Origin: an uncultured Gammaproteobacteria bacterium
GTDB taxonomy: Bacteria > Pseudomonadota > Gammaproteobacteria > Steroidobacterales > UBA11654
Reading direction: 5' to 3'
DNA: 64,000 nt
Assembly (NCBI GenBank): GCA_902595845.1
Contig: CACJRN010000004.1
Coordinates: forward strand, 53,737-117,736
The notes beneath the pieces were generated by a model. That model saw only the letters and a program-made list of their open reading frames with translations, was not told the DNA's origin and made no database searches. Positions 9,047 through 20,696 of the stretch are shown in pieces (positions within the stretch are counted from its first letter, which is position 1; each line of letters starts with the position of its first letter). A program made the position numbers and the translations under genes.

Positions 9047-10166
9047 TCAGTATAGAATACTTATTGCCACTGGCGGCACTGGCGGCCATATTTATCCTGC
9101 AATTGCTTTGGCTCATCACTATGAAAACGACGGACATCAAGTCATTATTGTTGGGACTGGGAATGAGACAGAGAAAAAGATCTTTGCATCTGAAGACCTT
9201 ACGGTGAAGTATTTCCCATCAAAACTCAAAGATTATCCAACTTATAAAAAATTCTTATACAGCTTTTGGGTGGGTAAAGAAGTTAAGAATTTTGTAAAAG
9301 AAATAAAACCTGACATGATTCTTGGAATGGGCGGATATGCATCATCCGAAATTTGTCGTGCTGGAGGTAGAAATGTATGTGTGATCATTCAAGAGCAAAA
9401 CTCGATAGCAGGTAGAGTGAATAGATTTCTTATTTTTTTTAGGAAAGCGAGCGCTGCAATACAAGGTTTGCCAGGTGCATTTGGTAAATTAGACAGATTG
9501 ATGATGAGATTTTCGGATGACATGAGATTTTTAGGAAATCCAATCAGGAAAGAGATTTTAGATATTAAAAGAGATTCTCTCAAAGCGGATCAATCTAAAG
9601 ATTTAAAAGTTTTTATTATGGGAGGAAGCCAGGGAGCAAGATCAATAAATATGAGTGCTCCAAATGCATTAGCAGCTCTCAACAGGACTATGAATATAAA
9701 GGTTGTGCACGATACTGGAGATCATGATTATGATGAAGTCAATGATGCATATAAAAGGCTTGGTATAGATGCAAAAGTATCAAAATTTAATCCAAATGTA
9801 GAATCGGCATATGGCTGGGCAGACTTATTTATAGGAAGAGCTGGAGCAATGACTGTTTCTGAGCTCAGTGCTATTGGACTTCCCTCCATTCTGATTCCTT
9901 TCCCATATGCCATGGATAATCATCAATTTTATAATGCCCGCTTTCTAGAAGAGAAAGGCGGGGCAGTAATCATTGATGATAAGAATCTTACATCTGAACA
10001 TCTAGCAGACGTAATTAAGGACCTAAGCGAAGATAGAGAAATATTAAAAAAAATGAGTGAATCAGCCTTTGACGATCGTTTTGTTCACGCCACAAAGAAT
10101 ATTGTTGATTTTACTTATCAAGTTATTAAGAAATTTAAGCTAATGGGTGACCATTATCCAATGTGA
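9039..10166 (+). CDS. murG: UDP-GlcNAc:lipid I GlcNAc transferase MurG
   Basis: ATGGTGGHIYPAIALA, GMGGYAS, QEQNSIAGRVNR, GGSQGARSIN, RAGAMTVSEL. Confidence 0.97.
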   Translation: MGDQYRILIATGGTGGHIYPAIALAHHYENDGHQVIIVGTGNETEKKIFASEDLTVKYFPSKLKDYPTYKKFLYSFWVGKEVKNFVKEIKPDMILGMGGYASSEICRAGGRNVCVIIQEQNSIAGRVNRFLIFFRKASAAIQGLPGAFGKLDRLMMRFSDDMRFLGNPIRKEILDIKRDSLKADQSKDLKVFIMGGSQGARSINMSAPNALAALNRTMNIKVVHDTGDHDYDEVNDAYKRLGIDAKVSKFNPNVESAYGWADLFIGRAGAMTVSELSAIGLPSILIPFPYAMDNHQFYNARFLEEKGGAVIIDDKNLTSEHLADVIKDLSEDREILKKMSESAFDDRFVHATKNIVDFTYQVIKKFKLMGDHYPM

Positions 10167-11032
10167 TGAGGAATAATATTATCCTTAATGAGCCTTTATC
10201 GAGGCATACCTCATGGAAGGTTGGTGGTCCTGCTGATATTTTTTTTACACCAAATGATCGAAAAGACCTCTCTGATTTTTTGAAATCAAATGATTGCATA
10301 ATCACCTGGTTAGGAAATGGAACAAATATTTTAGTAAGGGATGCTGGCGTTAGAGGTGCGGTAATTTCAACAAGAAAGTCTCTTAATAAAATTGAATTAA
10401 TAGACCAATCTAATTATTTGGTTGAAGTCGGCGTTTCATGTTTTCAATTAGCCATGTATGCAACAAAGAATAATTTCGGACCAGCTGCATTTTTTTCTGG
10501 AATACCTGGATCAATTGGAGGAGCGCTGACTATGAATGCGGGTTGTTTTGGCAATGAAACATGGGAATTTGTTAAGAGTGTTGAGGTGATGGATCGAAAT
10601 GGAGAGATTCACCAACTAGACCCAAAAGAATTTTCAATTTCATATCGATCAGTGGGTTTCCCATTTCCTCTCTGGTTCTTATCTTGCGTGATGTCTTTTC
10701 CGGAAGAGGGGTTTACCACAATAGAAGAGTTGAAGAGCATGAGAGATTCTAGATTAGAGCGCCAACCCCTTACTGAGAATACATGCGGATCTGTTTTCAA
10801 GAATCCAGATGGAAACTATGCTGGCGATCTCATAGAAAGATCTGGCCTGAAAGGTTTTAGAATTGGAGGATGCGCCGTTTCAGAAAAACATGCAAACTTT
10901 ATTGTTAATGACAAAGAGGCAACCGCCAGTGATATTGAAACACTGATCAAGCATATTCAGAAAACTGTTAAGGATCATTATGGGATAGACTTAGAAACTG
11001 AGGTCAGGATCATCGGTGAGTATCATGAGTGA
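10163..11032 (+). CDS. murB: UDP-N-acetylenolpyruvoylglucosamine reductase
   Basis: SRHTSWKVGGPADIF, GNGTNILVRD, SGIPGSIGGALTMNAGCFGNE, CGSVFKNP. Confidence 0.96.
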   Translation: MMRNNIILNEPLSRHTSWKVGGPADIFFTPNDRKDLSDFLKSNDCIITWLGNGTNILVRDAGVRGAVISTRKSLNKIELIDQSNYLVEVGVSCFQLAMYATKNNFGPAAFFSGIPGSIGGALTMNAGCFGNETWEFVKSVEVMDRNGEIHQLDPKEFSISYRSVGFPFPLWFLSCVMSFPEEGFTTIEELKSMRDSRLERQPLTENTCGSVFKNPDGNYAGDLIERSGLKGFRIGGCAVSEKHANFIVNDKEATASDIETLIKHIQKTVKDHYGIDLETEVRIIGEYHE

Positions 11033-11945
11033 TGAAATAAAATCTTTTTCAAAAGTAGCAGTGCTTTATGGTGGGAGCTCTTCTGAGAGAGAAATATCAC
11101 TTATAACTGGTAAAGCTGTATTTGAATCTTTGCAATCTAAAGGGCTAGAAGTGATTCTTGTTGACACCATTGACCCATTTATTGAAGTTTTGAAGACTGA
11201 AAAAGTCACTCACGCATGGATAGCTCTTCACGGTTCTGACGGCGAAGACGGAAAGATACAGTCAATCCTAAATATGCTAAAAATAAAATATACAGGAAGT
11301 GATCCAATCACTTGTTCGATTACGATGAATAAGTATTTTACTAAGACAATTTTGAAATCTAATGGATTTAAAACTCCTGAGTTTATGGTTGTCGATTCAA
11401 GCACTCAATATGAAAACATTATTAAAAAATTAAAAGAACCCTTTGTATTAAAACAATGCTCAGAGGGATCAAGTATTGGCATTTATATTATTCAAAGCAA
11501 AGAGGAGTACTTACAATATTTTTCTGAAATTGAAAAAAGCAATGATTGGATCATTGCCGAGCAATTCATGCAAGGTGATGAATACACTTCTACATTTTTA
11601 GACGGCAGAGCGCTCCCAATCATCAAGATCCAAGCAAAAAATCATGAATTCTATGACTATGATGCAAAATATTTGAGTGATGAAACCAAATATATATGTC
11701 CCTGTGGATTAGATGCAGAAATAGAAATGGCAATTAACGAAGAATGTGAGAGGGCTTTCAATTTATTTAATATCAAAGGGTGGGGGAGGCTTGATTTTTT
11801 TCTAGATCAGCATAATGCTCCAGTAATCCTTGAAATCAATACAGTTCCTGGAATGACAACGCATAGCCTAGTGCCGATGTCAGCAAAAGAAGCAGGAATT
11901 GATTTTGAATCATTGTGTTTTGAGATTCTAAAATCATCGGATTGA
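11016..11945 (+). CDS. ddlB: D-alanine--D-alanine ligase
   Basis: VLYGGSSSEREISL, HGSDGEDGKIQ, ATP-grasp EINTVPGMT. Confidence 0.95.
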   Translation: MSIMSDEIKSFSKVAVLYGGSSSEREISLITGKAVFESLQSKGLEVILVDTIDPFIEVLKTEKVTHAWIALHGSDGEDGKIQSILNMLKIKYTGSDPITCSITMNKYFTKTILKSNGFKTPEFMVVDSSTQYENIIKKLKEPFVLKQCSEGSSIGIYIIQSKEEYLQYFSEIEKSNDWIIAEQFMQGDEYTSTFLDGRALPIIKIQAKNHEFYDYDAKYLSDETKYICPCGLDAEIEMAINEECERAFNLFNIKGWGRLDFFLDQHNAPVILEINTVPGMTTHSLVPMSAKEAGIDFESLCFEILKSSD

Positions 11946-11948
11946 ACT

Positions 11949-12710
11949 TTGGCACTGCTTGCAAAAAAAAGAATAAGAAAGAATAGAAGAAGAGGCGCTT
12001 TTTCTTCTAGAACAAAACTCCACCAAGAGAGAAGCCCAAGGGGAATGGCCAGAAAAATAATTTATTTAATGATTTTCTCAGGGGCTCTTTTCTCTGCTTT
12101 CTCACTGATCAATCAAAAGATTACTGAAGTTCAATATGTGACCGAAATAAATAGAGTTTCTTTGGATGATCTGGAAGCAGTTTCATCAAGAATTTATAAC
12201 CAAGGTTTTTTGCAAATTAATTTGAGCCATGCCAAGCAAGAAATAGAAGCAATTAATTGGGTAAAAAGTGCGAGCATCGAAAGACGATGGCCTGATCGTG
12301 TAAATATCTTCATTGAAGAAGAGAATATTATTGGTCGCTGGAACAATCAGTCGATTATTAACTCAAAAGGCAATCTTTTTAATCTCAACCAGCAAACATT
12401 GCCAAGTGGCTTAATTGAATTTTATGGACCCAATGGTCAGCAAGACATAGTTTTTAAAAAGTACTTAGTATTTTCACAAGAATTGGCTGCGAGAGGAATC
12501 CTAATTGAAAGAATGACACTTGATTTTAAGGGATCATGGAGTATTACAATTAGGCCTGGTATCTCCATAAGGTTTGGAAAAGATAATGTCAGTGAGAGAT
12601 TTGAACGTTTTTTGATGATTTGGGATGAATCTCTATTAGATAATTTGGCAGTAATTGAATATATTGACCTAAGATATACAGAAGGTTTTTCAATTAAAAA
12701 AAGAAAGTAA
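11949..12710 (+). CDS. ftsQ: cell division protein FtsQ (TTG start)
   Basis: N-terminal basic region, TM, POTRA-type domain, WVKSASIERRWPDRVNIFIEE motif; between ddl and ftsA. Confidence 0.88.
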   Translation: MALLAKKRIRKNRRRGAFSSRTKLHQERSPRGMARKIIYLMIFSGALFSAFSLINQKITEVQYVTEINRVSLDDLEAVSSRIYNQGFLQINLSHAKQEIEAINWVKSASIERRWPDRVNIFIEEENIIGRWNNQSIINSKGNLFNLNQQTLPSGLIEFYGPNGQQDIVFKKYLVFSQELAARGILIERMTLDFKGSWSITIRPGISIRFGKDNVSERFERFLMIWDESLLDNLAVIEYIDLRYTEGFSIKKRK

Positions 12711-12718
12711 ATATTCAA

Positions 12719-13951
12719 ATGGCAAGAAGTGGCTCAAGTGAAATCATTGCATCTGTGGATATAGGAACATCCAAGATCGTAGCTTTGATAGCAGAAATAA
12801 ACGGTGACAATGAGCTGAAGATTATCGGAGTAGGTACGGAACCCTCTCGAGGACTAAAGAAAGGTGTGGTTGTAAATATTGAGTCCACCGTGGATTCAAT
12901 TGGAAAAGCAATCAAGCAAGCAGAGGGAATCGCAGAATGTGATATCAATACTGTATTCGCAGGCATAGCAGGCAGCCATGTCAGAAGCTATGATGGCCAC
13001 GGTTTTGTCCGTATCAATGAAGGAGAAGTCTCTCAAGAAGACATTGATGGGGCAGTCGATGCATCCATTGCGATGAAGATTCCATCAGAAGAGAGAATAT
13101 TGCATGTACTCCCAAAAGATTTTGTGATTGATGGACAAGATGGAATCTCTGAACCAATAGGTATGTCAGGAATTAGACTTGAAGCAGATGTGCACATTGT
13201 AACCATATCGAAAACAGCTGAAGAGAATATTGTGAAATCGCTTGATCAATGCGACCTTGATATACAAGAAGTAGTCCTGGAACCGCTTGCATCGAGTATG
13301 TCGGTTTTATCGCAAGATGAGAAAGAATTGGGCGCTTGTTTGATTGACATAGGTGGCGGGACAACAGATATTGCAATCTTTAAGGATGGTCAAATTATAA
13401 CCACGAAGGTTATTCCTGTTGGCGGTGATCATGTGACAAGGGATATAGCTCATGAACTAAAAACCCCTGTAGATGAGGCTGAGGTCATAAAAATTAAACA
13501 TGCTGCAACACTCTCAAAGCTCAATGGTTCAGATGAACTCATTGATGTTCCGAGTGTTGGAGATCGAGAGGCGAGAAAGACAGACAGAAAGGTACTTGGT
13601 TCTGTGGTCGAGCAAAGATATGAGGAAATATTTGAGGTTATCAAGAGCGAGGTTGGCAAGATCAGTCTTGAAAGCATAAGAGCCGGTGTCATTTTGACAG
13701 GCGGTGCATCTAAATTAGATGGAGCTGTTGAATTGGCTGAGGCTGTTTTTGACTGTGATGTTAGATTAGGATATCCCAAACCAATGAGCGGAGCATTTGA
13801 ATCAATCAATGGGCCTGAGCATGCAACTGGTGCAGGTCTTCTCTTGTATGCGCTTGAAAAATATAAATCCAAGCCGGATGATTTGGTAAAACAAAAATCT
13901 GCTGCGCCCTTGTTCCAAAAAATACAAAACTGGTTTTCATCAAATTTATAA
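12719..13951 (+). CDS. ftsA: cell division protein FtsA
   Basis: VDIGTSKIVALIAE, LIDIGGGTTDIAIF, ILTGGASKL, C-terminal amphipathic FQKIQNWFSSNL. Confidence 0.97.
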   Translation: MARSGSSEIIASVDIGTSKIVALIAEINGDNELKIIGVGTEPSRGLKKGVVVNIESTVDSIGKAIKQAEGIAECDINTVFAGIAGSHVRSYDGHGFVRINEGEVSQEDIDGAVDASIAMKIPSEERILHVLPKDFVIDGQDGISEPIGMSGIRLEADVHIVTISKTAEENIVKSLDQCDLDIQEVVLEPLASSMSVLSQDEKELGACLIDIGGGTTDIAIFKDGQIITTKVIPVGGDHVTRDIAHELKTPVDEAEVIKIKHAATLSKLNGSDELIDVPSVGDREARKTDRKVLGSVVEQRYEEIFEVIKSEVGKISLESIRAGVILTGGASKLDGAVELAEAVFDCDVRLGYPKPMSGAFESINGPEHATGAGLLLYALEKYKSKPDDLVKQKSAAPLFQKIQNWFSSNL

Positions 13952-14025
13952 AAAAATATTTGGGATATAGTATCTTTATGATAGTCTTTAGCTGCCTATA
14001 TCATTGATTTATAGGGAAAAGATAA

Positions 14026-14940
14026 ATGTTACATCAAAGAACAATTGCGAGCAGTATAGAAACATCAGGTGTTGGTTTGCACAGTGGGAAAAAGGTGCAA
14101 ATGACATTGAGACCTGCCTTAGAGAATTCTGGAATAAGATTCAGAAGAATGGATACTGATCCAATTCAGGAAGTCCATGCCATTGCTGACAATGTAACTG
14201 ATACGAATCTTGGCACAACAATATCTGAGAATGAAACTTCAATAATGACCGTTGAGCACTTGCTTTCTGCATTGGCAGGACTCGGTATTGATAATGTGTA
14301 CATTGACCTTCATGGTCCAGAGATACCCATCATGGACGGGAGTGCTGCGTCTTTTATACTTCTTATTGAATCAGCGGGTATCCAAGAACAATCCGCTGCA
14401 AAAAAATTCCTTAGAATCAAAAAGAATATAAGGGTTGAAGAGGATGGAAAATTCGCAGAGTTTAGACCATTTGACGGCTATCGTCTTACTTTTGATATTG
14501 AATTTGAGCATCCAATGATTCAAAACGAATTAACACATTTCAGTTTTGATTTTTCTACCATGAACTTTCTTGAGCATATATCGAGAGCCAGAACGTTTGG
14601 TTTTTTGAGAGATATCGAATCACTGAGATCAAATAATCTAGCCTTGGGTGGAAGTTTAGATAACGCCATTGTGCTCGATGATTATACGATCATAAATAAA
14701 GATGGACTCAGATTTGAGGACGAGTTTGTGAGACATAAAATATTGGATGCAGTTGGTGATCTATATCTGATGGGCCATATATTGGTGGGGGAATATCATG
14801 GCTATAAATCTGGCCATGACCTGAATAATAAATTGATCAGAAAGCTCTACGCTGATTCTTCAGCTTGGGAGGAGGTCAAGGAAAAAGACATTAAAGAGAT
14901 ACCAATTTCATATTGGACTGCTGCACTTGGCAAAGCTTAG
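14026..14940 (+). CDS. lpxC: UDP-3-O-acyl-N-acetylglucosamine deacetylase
   Basis: QRTIASSIETSGVGLHSGKKV, TVEHLLSALAGLGIDN, HKILDAVGDLYLMG, GHDLNNKLI... zinc-binding motifs. Confidence 0.97.
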   Translation: MLHQRTIASSIETSGVGLHSGKKVQMTLRPALENSGIRFRRMDTDPIQEVHAIADNVTDTNLGTTISENETSIMTVEHLLSALAGLGIDNVYIDLHGPEIPIMDGSAASFILLIESAGIQEQSAAKKFLRIKKNIRVEEDGKFAEFRPFDGYRLTFDIEFEHPMIQNELTHFSFDFSTMNFLEHISRARTFGFLRDIESLRSNNLALGGSLDNAIVLDDYTIINKDGLRFEDEFVRHKILDAVGDLYLMGHILVGEYHGYKSGHDLNNKLIRKLYADSSAWEEVKEKDIKEIPISYWTAALGKA

Positions 14941-15224
14941 TTTTTGATCGTTGTTCTAAATCTGACCTTGTCAGGGAAGATATTGATTTTCGATAATAAT
15001 TTCATAATATTTCTTTCTTCATACCGCAATGCTTCTGTTTCTTCAGCGCTCTTGCTTTCTATATAAAGTATTTTATTTTTTAGATATGCATTCTCAATTT
15101 TATATGGTTTATCCTTTAGGCAATTTTTAAGATGCTTCTGTATTTTTGTTTTTTCATCAAGCAGGCTTGAATTTTCCTTATTGAGCCCTAAATCTTTAAT
15201 GATGACCTCTGATATATGTTTCAT
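14937..15224 (-). CDS. DciA/DUF721-like protein
   Basis: Short basic protein on the opposite strand between lpxC and secA, the position of DUF721 genes in several gammaproteobacteria; C-terminal helical pattern compatible. Confidence 0.55.
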   Translation of the reverse strand: MKHISEVIIKDLGLNKENSSLLDEKTKIQKHLKNCLKDKPYKIENAYLKNKILYIESKSAEETEALRYEERNIMKLLSKINIFPDKVRFRTTIKN

Positions 15225-15297
15225 GATTTTTTTGTAAGATGTGAACTATTGGGCAAAATTATTTTTCTTACCAGTATAATATCAGCCAAATAATTCT

Positions 15298-18045
15298 ATG
15301 GGCATGAATTTGCTTATGGAGAGTTTAAAAAGGTTTCGATTGAAGAAATTATTCAAAAAAATATTTGGTAGTCGTAATGATAGGCTGTTGACTGATTACT
15401 CAAAGATTGTCGAGGAGATCAATCTTTTTGAGGATCAATTAAAGGAACTATCAGATGAAGCAATATTGGCTAAGACTGAGGAGCTTAAATCCAAGTATGC
15501 AGAGCATAATGATTTAGATGCAATACTTCCAGAGGCTTTCGCAGTTGTAAGAGAGGCATCTGTAAGGACATTGGGCCTAAGACATTATGATGCCCAAATG
15601 ATTGGCGGAATCACACTTCATCAGGGAAAGATTGCTGAGATGAAAACAGGAGAGGGTAAGACCCTGGTTTCAACCTTACCAGCCTATCTAAATTCTATTT
15701 CAGGTGAACCTGTGCATATTGTCACAGTGAATGAGTATCTTGCAGAAAGAGATGCTGAATGGATGAAACCCATCTATGAATTTTTAGGTCTTAGTGTTGG
15801 ATGTATTAAATCTGAGCAAAATCCAAGGGAAAGAAAAGAGTCATATGCTTGTGATATCACCTATGGAACAAACAATGAATTCGGGTTTGATTATTTAAGA
15901 GACAATCTGGCTTTTGAGAGAGAAAACCAATCACAGGGAGATTTAGGTTTCGCAATTGTCGATGAGGTAGACTCCATTCTAATTGATGAAGCCAGAACTC
16001 CTCTCATCATTTCCGGTAAGGCAGAAGACAGCACGGAGCTTTATAAAAGAATGAACTCAATTGTTCCAAAGCTAGAAGAGGCAATTGATGAAGAAGACAC
16101 CAAGGATTTCACTGTCGATGAAAAAACAAAGCAGATTTATCTTACAGAATTGGGGCATTCAAATGTTGAGGCGCTTCTAAATGGTATGGGATTATTAGAG
16201 ACAGGTGAGAGTTTATATGATCCGCAAAATATTCGTTTGATGCACCATATCAATGCTGCCATTAGGGCCCATAAGTTATTCCAGAAGGATGTCGATTATA
16301 TCGTCAAAGATGGCGACGTTATTATTGTTGACGAGTTTACAGGTAGGACAATGGCTGGAAGAAGGTGGTCTGATGGACTACACCAAGCAGTTGAAGCAAA
16401 GGAAAATCTCAGCATCAAAGAAGAAAATCAAACCATTGCATCCATTACATTCCAGAACTATTTCAGGCTATACAATAAATTATCAGGAATGACTGGAACA
16501 GCAGATACCGAGGCATTTGAGTTTGAACAAATATACGGTTTAGAGGTTGTTGTTATACCGACCCATGAGCCAATGATTCGAAAAGATATGCCTGACTTGG
16601 TCTATCTCAATCAAGATGGGAAATTTAGAAACATTATTAATGATATCAAAGAGAAACAGGAGAAGGGCCAGCCTGTTTTACTTGGTACTGCATCCATTGA
16701 AAATTCTGAATATATTTCAAAACTATTACAGAAAGAGAAAATCAAGCATGAGGTTCTTAACGCAAAGCAACATAAGAAAGAATCGATGATTATTGCTCAG
16801 GCTGGTAGGCCAGGAGCTGTAACAATTGCAACAAACATGGCAGGTCGAGGAACAGACATTGTACTTGGTGGAAGTTTAGACTCCGAGATCAAATCACTTG
16901 GTGAAGGCATCTCTCAAGATCAGATTGATAAAACTAAAAAGGAATGGTCGCAAAGACATCAAGAAGTCATCGATGCTGGTGGATTGCACATTATTGGTAC
17001 AGAACGGCATGAGTCTAGGAGAATTGATAATCAATTAAGAGGCCGATCTGGCAGACAAGGCGATCCTGGATCCAGTAGATTCTATTTATCTTTGGATGAT
17101 GACTTGCTTCGAATATTTGGAGATCCACAGAAAACACAAGCAATGTTATCGAGAGTTGGCATGGAGCAAGAAGAGGCGATTGAGAGCAATCTTCTGACAA
17201 AACAAATTGAAAGAGCGCAAAGGAAAGTCGAGTCTCATAATTTTGATATTCGAAAGAATCTTTTGGAATATGATGATGTAGCCAATGATCAGAGAAGTGT
17301 CATATATCAACTTAGAAAGGACATATTAGATGCAGAGAGCATCGGTGAGATGATTGATGGCATCAGCGAGGAAGTGCTCCAGGACTTGGTTGCTCAATAT
17401 ATTGAACCAGAGTCAATGGAAGAAACATGGGATCTTGAGGGCTTAGAGCAAGCTTTGTTGAATGATTTCATGATCAATATAGATTTGGAAAGCATTGTGG
17501 AAAGAGATGAGACCATTGATTCTGAAAATCTTTGGAATGTTATTCATCAAGAATTTCAAAAAAACTATAGCATCAAAGAAAATGCAATAGGGCAACGCCC
17601 CATGAGAGAGATAGAGAAGGCAATAATGATTCAACAACTCGATATGCAATGGAGAGAACATCTTGCATCAATGGATCATCTGCGTCAGGGAATACATTTA
17701 AGAGGTTATGCCCAAAAGAATCCAAAGCAAGAATACAAGAGAGAGTCTTTCGAGATGTTTTCTTTCATGATGGATCAAGTCAAGACCAATGCCATAGGTA
17801 TATTGGCAAAAGCAAGATTTAAGGGTGAAGAGGACGCAGAATCAGTAAACCAACAGTCACCAAAGATTGATAAGGTGAAATTATCACACAATCAAGGCTC
17901 GGCATTTCAGCCTTCAGATTTGGGTCAAAAGAAGAGTGATACTAAGACATTTGTAAGAGGACAAGACAAAATTGGAAGAAATGAACCATGTCCATGCGGT
18001 TCCGGTAAGAAATATAAGAAATGCCATGGCATGATTTCTCAATGA
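15298..18045 (+). CDS. secA: preprotein translocase ATPase SecA
   Basis: [44 protein letters not shown]-terminal zinc motif [14 protein letters not shown]. Confidence 0.98.
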   Translation: MGMNLLMESLKRFRLKKLFKKIFGSRNDRLLTDYSKIVEEINLFEDQLKELSDEAILAKTEELKSKYAEHNDLDAILPEAFAVVREASVRTLGLRHYDAQMIGGITLHQGKIAEMKTGEGKTLVSTLPAYLNSISGEPVHIVTVNEYLAERDAEWMKPIYEFLGLSVGCIKSEQNPRERKESYACDITYGTNNEFGFDYLRDNLAFERENQSQGDLGFAIVDEVDSILIDEARTPLIISGKAEDSTELYKRMNSIVPKLEEAIDEEDTKDFTVDEKTKQIYLTELGHSNVEALLNGMGLLETGESLYDPQNIRLMHHINAAIRAHKLFQKDVDYIVKDGDVIIVDEFTGRTMAGRRWSDGLHQAVEAKENLSIKEENQTIASITFQNYFRLYNKLSGMTGTADTEAFEFEQIYGLEVVVIPTHEPMIRKDMPDLVYLNQDGKFRNIINDIKEKQEKGQPVLLGTASIENSEYISKLLQKEKIKHEVLNAKQHKKESMIIAQAGRPGAVTIATNMAGRGTDIVLGGSLDSEIKSLGEGISQDQIDKTKKEWSQRHQEVIDAGGLHIIGTERHESRRIDNQLRGRSGRQGDPGSSRFYLSLDDDLLRIFGDPQKTQAMLSRVGMEQEEAIESNLLTKQIERAQRKVESHNFDIRKNLLEYDDVANDQRSVIYQLRKDILDAESIGEMIDGISEEVLQDLVAQYIEPESMEETWDLEGLEQALLNDFMINIDLESIVERDETIDSENLWNVIHQEFQKNYSIKENAIGQRPMREIEKAIMIQQLDMQWREHLASMDHLRQGIHLRGYAQKNPKQEYKRESFEMFSFMMDQVKTNAIGILAKARFKGEEDAESVNQQSPKIDKVKLSHNQGSAFQPSDLGQKKSDTKTFVRGQDKIGRNEPCPCGSGKKYKKCHGMISQ

Positions 18046-18057
18046 TCAATGATCTGC

Positions 18058-18813
18058 TCAGCAAAGAGATAATTTGAATTCAATATTCTCATCAGTTTGA
18101 AGGAATTTTCCTTCACTATTTCTCTCCAAAAAACGAATGGCAATCATGTGTCTTCCACCACTGATTTCTGGATATACAGATGGATTATCTAGAAAAACCC
18201 TTATGAGTGAGATCTGAGCAGTTTTTCCAATTTGATGATTATACTGACCACTTGCTGCCACTGTGCCGATGGGCTCACTACTTTCCCGTATGATCCACAT
18301 AAGCTTTTCAATCCCTCCACATATGGGTTTGATTACATTGATCCACTTATCTAAATCATCCTTTAGTGCTTTTGAATCTCCCTCTAGCCAAAATTTATAT
18401 CGAGGCATATCAAACTCGGCCTTACCACCTGGCAATGTGTGTCTATGCAATAGTGCAGAAATATAGTCATCATCTCTGAGTGGATGAAGGTAACCAGTTC
18501 CTAGCTGAATCATTTTTTCTTTTATAATATTCAAATCTTCCAATAAATTCGTGGCCATTTCATTGTCAGCATCTGGCATTGATTGAAATCTTTGCATTTG
18601 AATAATATAACGATCCAAATCTGCTAGAACCTCTCTTCTGACATCAGTTCTGGCAAGGATTGTGTATATTTCAAGGAGCGTGTGTATTGTTGTTCTAATC
18701 TGCCAGTGATCTTTTGACCCGCTGAAATTATTGAGTCTGCTGTATAAAAATTCGATCCTCATGAAAGTTCTGAGTCTTTCATTCAGTGGTAATTCATATA
18801 TTCCCTGTTCCAT
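18058..18813 (-). CDS. zapD: cell division protein ZapD (DUF1342)
   Basis: YELPLNERLRTFMRIEFL; next to coaE. Confidence 0.9.
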   Translation of the reverse strand: MEQGIYELPLNERLRTFMRIEFLYSRLNNFSGSKDHWQIRTTIHTLLEIYTILARTDVRREVLADLDRYIIQMQRFQSMPDADNEMATNLLEDLNIIKEKMIQLGTGYLHPLRDDDYISALLHRHTLPGGKAEFDMPRYKFWLEGDSKALKDDLDKWINVIKPICGGIEKLMWIIRESSEPIGTVAASGQYNHQIGKTAQISLIRVFLDNPSVYPEISGGRHMIAIRFLERNSEGKFLQTDENIEFKLSLC

Positions 18814-18826
18814 CTATCTGAAATTA

Positions 18827-19429
18827 TTACAATTTGGAATAAAGCTTGTTGAGTTCAAGCACTTCTTTTTCTAATTCATTCAAAGTGACATTTTTTTCAT
18901 TAACAATCAAGTCATCAGAGGCTTTTAAACGAGTTGACCTATTTGTTTGATTCCTCAATATAGATTTTGCTTCACCCAAGGTAATTTTATCTCGATGCAT
19001 TAAGCGTTCAATTTGAGTCTCTTCTGAGCAATCTACCACAAGGGTTCTATCCATCATTTCATTCATTCCAGTCTCGACCAATAAGGGCACAGAGATAATC
19101 AAATAATGATCATTTGATTGCGACGCTAAATTGAACATTTCCTCTCTGACTTTGGGGTGAATAATTCTTTCAAGCATCTCCTTCTTGCTTACATCATCAA
19201 AAATTATTTTCCTCATTTTTTTTCTATCGATTAAACCATTTTCATCAAGAACGCTTGATCCAAAGGAAGATATGATTTCTTGAAAAGCAGTTCCATCTGG
19301 TTTTGTGACTTGATGAGATATTACATCTGCATCGATCACTTCTGTTCCAAATTGCTTAAAAAAATTACTGACGGTTGTTTTTCCTGATGCTATTCCACCG
19401 GTCAGCCCAATTTTTATACTCTTACTCAT
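18827..19429 (-). CDS. coaE: dephospho-CoA kinase
   Basis: IGLTGGIASGKTTVSNFF, DADVISHQV, VPLLVETG. Confidence 0.95.
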   Translation of the reverse strand: MSKSIKIGLTGGIASGKTTVSNFFKQFGTEVIDADVISHQVTKPDGTAFQEIISSFGSSVLDENGLIDRKKMRKIIFDDVSKKEMLERIIHPKVREEMFNLASQSNDHYLIISVPLLVETGMNEMMDRTLVVDCSEETQIERLMHRDKITLGEAKSILRNQTNRSTRLKASDDLIVNEKNVTLNELEKEVLELNKLYSKL

Positions 19430-19523
19430 AAATTTATTAGAAAAAAGGTTTCAATAGATTATAGTTTAGATCAAAATATCACTCTTGTTATTAGTCTATG
19501 ACCAATCTTTTGGGTTTCAAATT

Positions 19524-20696
19524 ATGAATTTACATGAATACCAGTCAAAGAAACTATTTTCTGATCATGGAATACCAGTACTAGAAGGAAATATAGCAAG
19601 CTCTCCAGATGAAGCTAAATCCTCAGCAGAGAAGCTTAAGGGAGACATTTGGGTAGTAAAAGCACAAGTTCATGCTGGTGGACGCGGTAAAGCGGGTGGA
19701 GTAAAGATTGCTAGAAGCATTGCAGAAGTTCATGAAATGGCCTCTGAGATGCTTGGCACTAATCTCATAACAAAGCAAACAGACGAAAAGGGATTGCCTG
19801 TGAATCAGGTCTATATTGAGTCTGGTACATCGATTCAGAGTGAATATTATTTGAGCTTGTTGGTTGATCGAACAAAAGAGTCATGGACATACATTGCATC
19901 AATAGAAGGTGGAGTTGATATTGAGGCTGTTGCTGAGGAGTCTCCAGAAAAGATCATTAATTACACCATTGACCCATTGAAGGGGCTAGAATTGTCCTCT
20001 TTGAAACAAATGGCAGACCGTATGGGTTTCACCGATGATGTTCACTCTCAATTTGTTTCAATCACAAAAAAGATGTTTGAAATCGCCAAAGAGAAGGATG
20101 CCAACCTCATTGAGGTCAATCCCCTTATTTTGGATGATCACAATCAGCTGATTGCATTGGATGCAAAAATATCAATTGAAAGTAACGCATTATTCAGACA
20201 AGAGGAGCTCCTATCTTTCAAAGATAACTCTCAAGAAAATAAACTGGAAGTAAAGGCTTCAGAACATGATCTGAGTTATGTATCTTTGGATGGAAATATT
20301 GCATGCATGGTTAACGGCGCTGGACTTGCAATGGCAACGATGGATCTGATCAAGCTGCACGGTGGAGAGCCGGCAAATTTTCTTGATGTTGGTGGAGGCG
20401 CTACAACCGATAGAGTAAAGATGGCAATTGATATCATTATGGAAAACCCAAATGTCGATGCGATTTTAATCAATATTTTCGGCGGTATTGTTCGTTGTGA
20501 TGTCATCGCACAAGGCATTACAGAAGCAGTGAAGTCGACAGCGATTGATATTCCCATAGTTGTTCGCTTGCAGGGAACCAATGTGGAGCTAGGAACAAGG
20601 ATCCTCGAAGAGTCTGGGATGAAAATTATTTCAGCGAGCGATCTCACAGATGCCGCAATAAAGGTTGTGTCTTCAGTTAAGGAGGCTGTCCAATGA
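19524..20696 (+). CDS. sucC: succinyl-CoA synthetase beta subunit
   Basis: [45 protein letters not shown] track start 19485 extended, ATG at 19524 preferred. Confidence 0.97.
   Translation: MNLHEYQSKKLFSDHGIPVLEGNIASSPDEAKSSAEKLKGDIWVVKAQVHAGGRGKAGGVKIARSIAEVHEMASEMLGTNLITKQTDEKGLPVNQVYIESGTSIQSEYYLSLLVDRTKESWTYIASIEGGVDIEAVAEESPEKIINYTIDPLKGLELSSLKQMADRMGFTDDVHSQFVSITKKMFEIAKEKDANLIEVNPLILDDHNQLIALDAKISIESNALFRQEELLSFKDNSQENKLEVKASEHDLSYVSLDGNIACMVNGAGLAMATMDLIKLHGGEPANFLDVGGGATTDRVKMAIDIIMENPNVDAILINIFGGIVRCDVIAQGITEAVKSTAIDIPIVVRLQGTNVELGTRILEESGMKIISASDLTDAAIKVVSSVKEAVQ

Noticed and set aside
13450-13872. 140-aa minus-strand ORF inside ftsA
   Set aside because: Antisense to a clearly recognised ftsA; composition reflects reverse reading of coding sequence.
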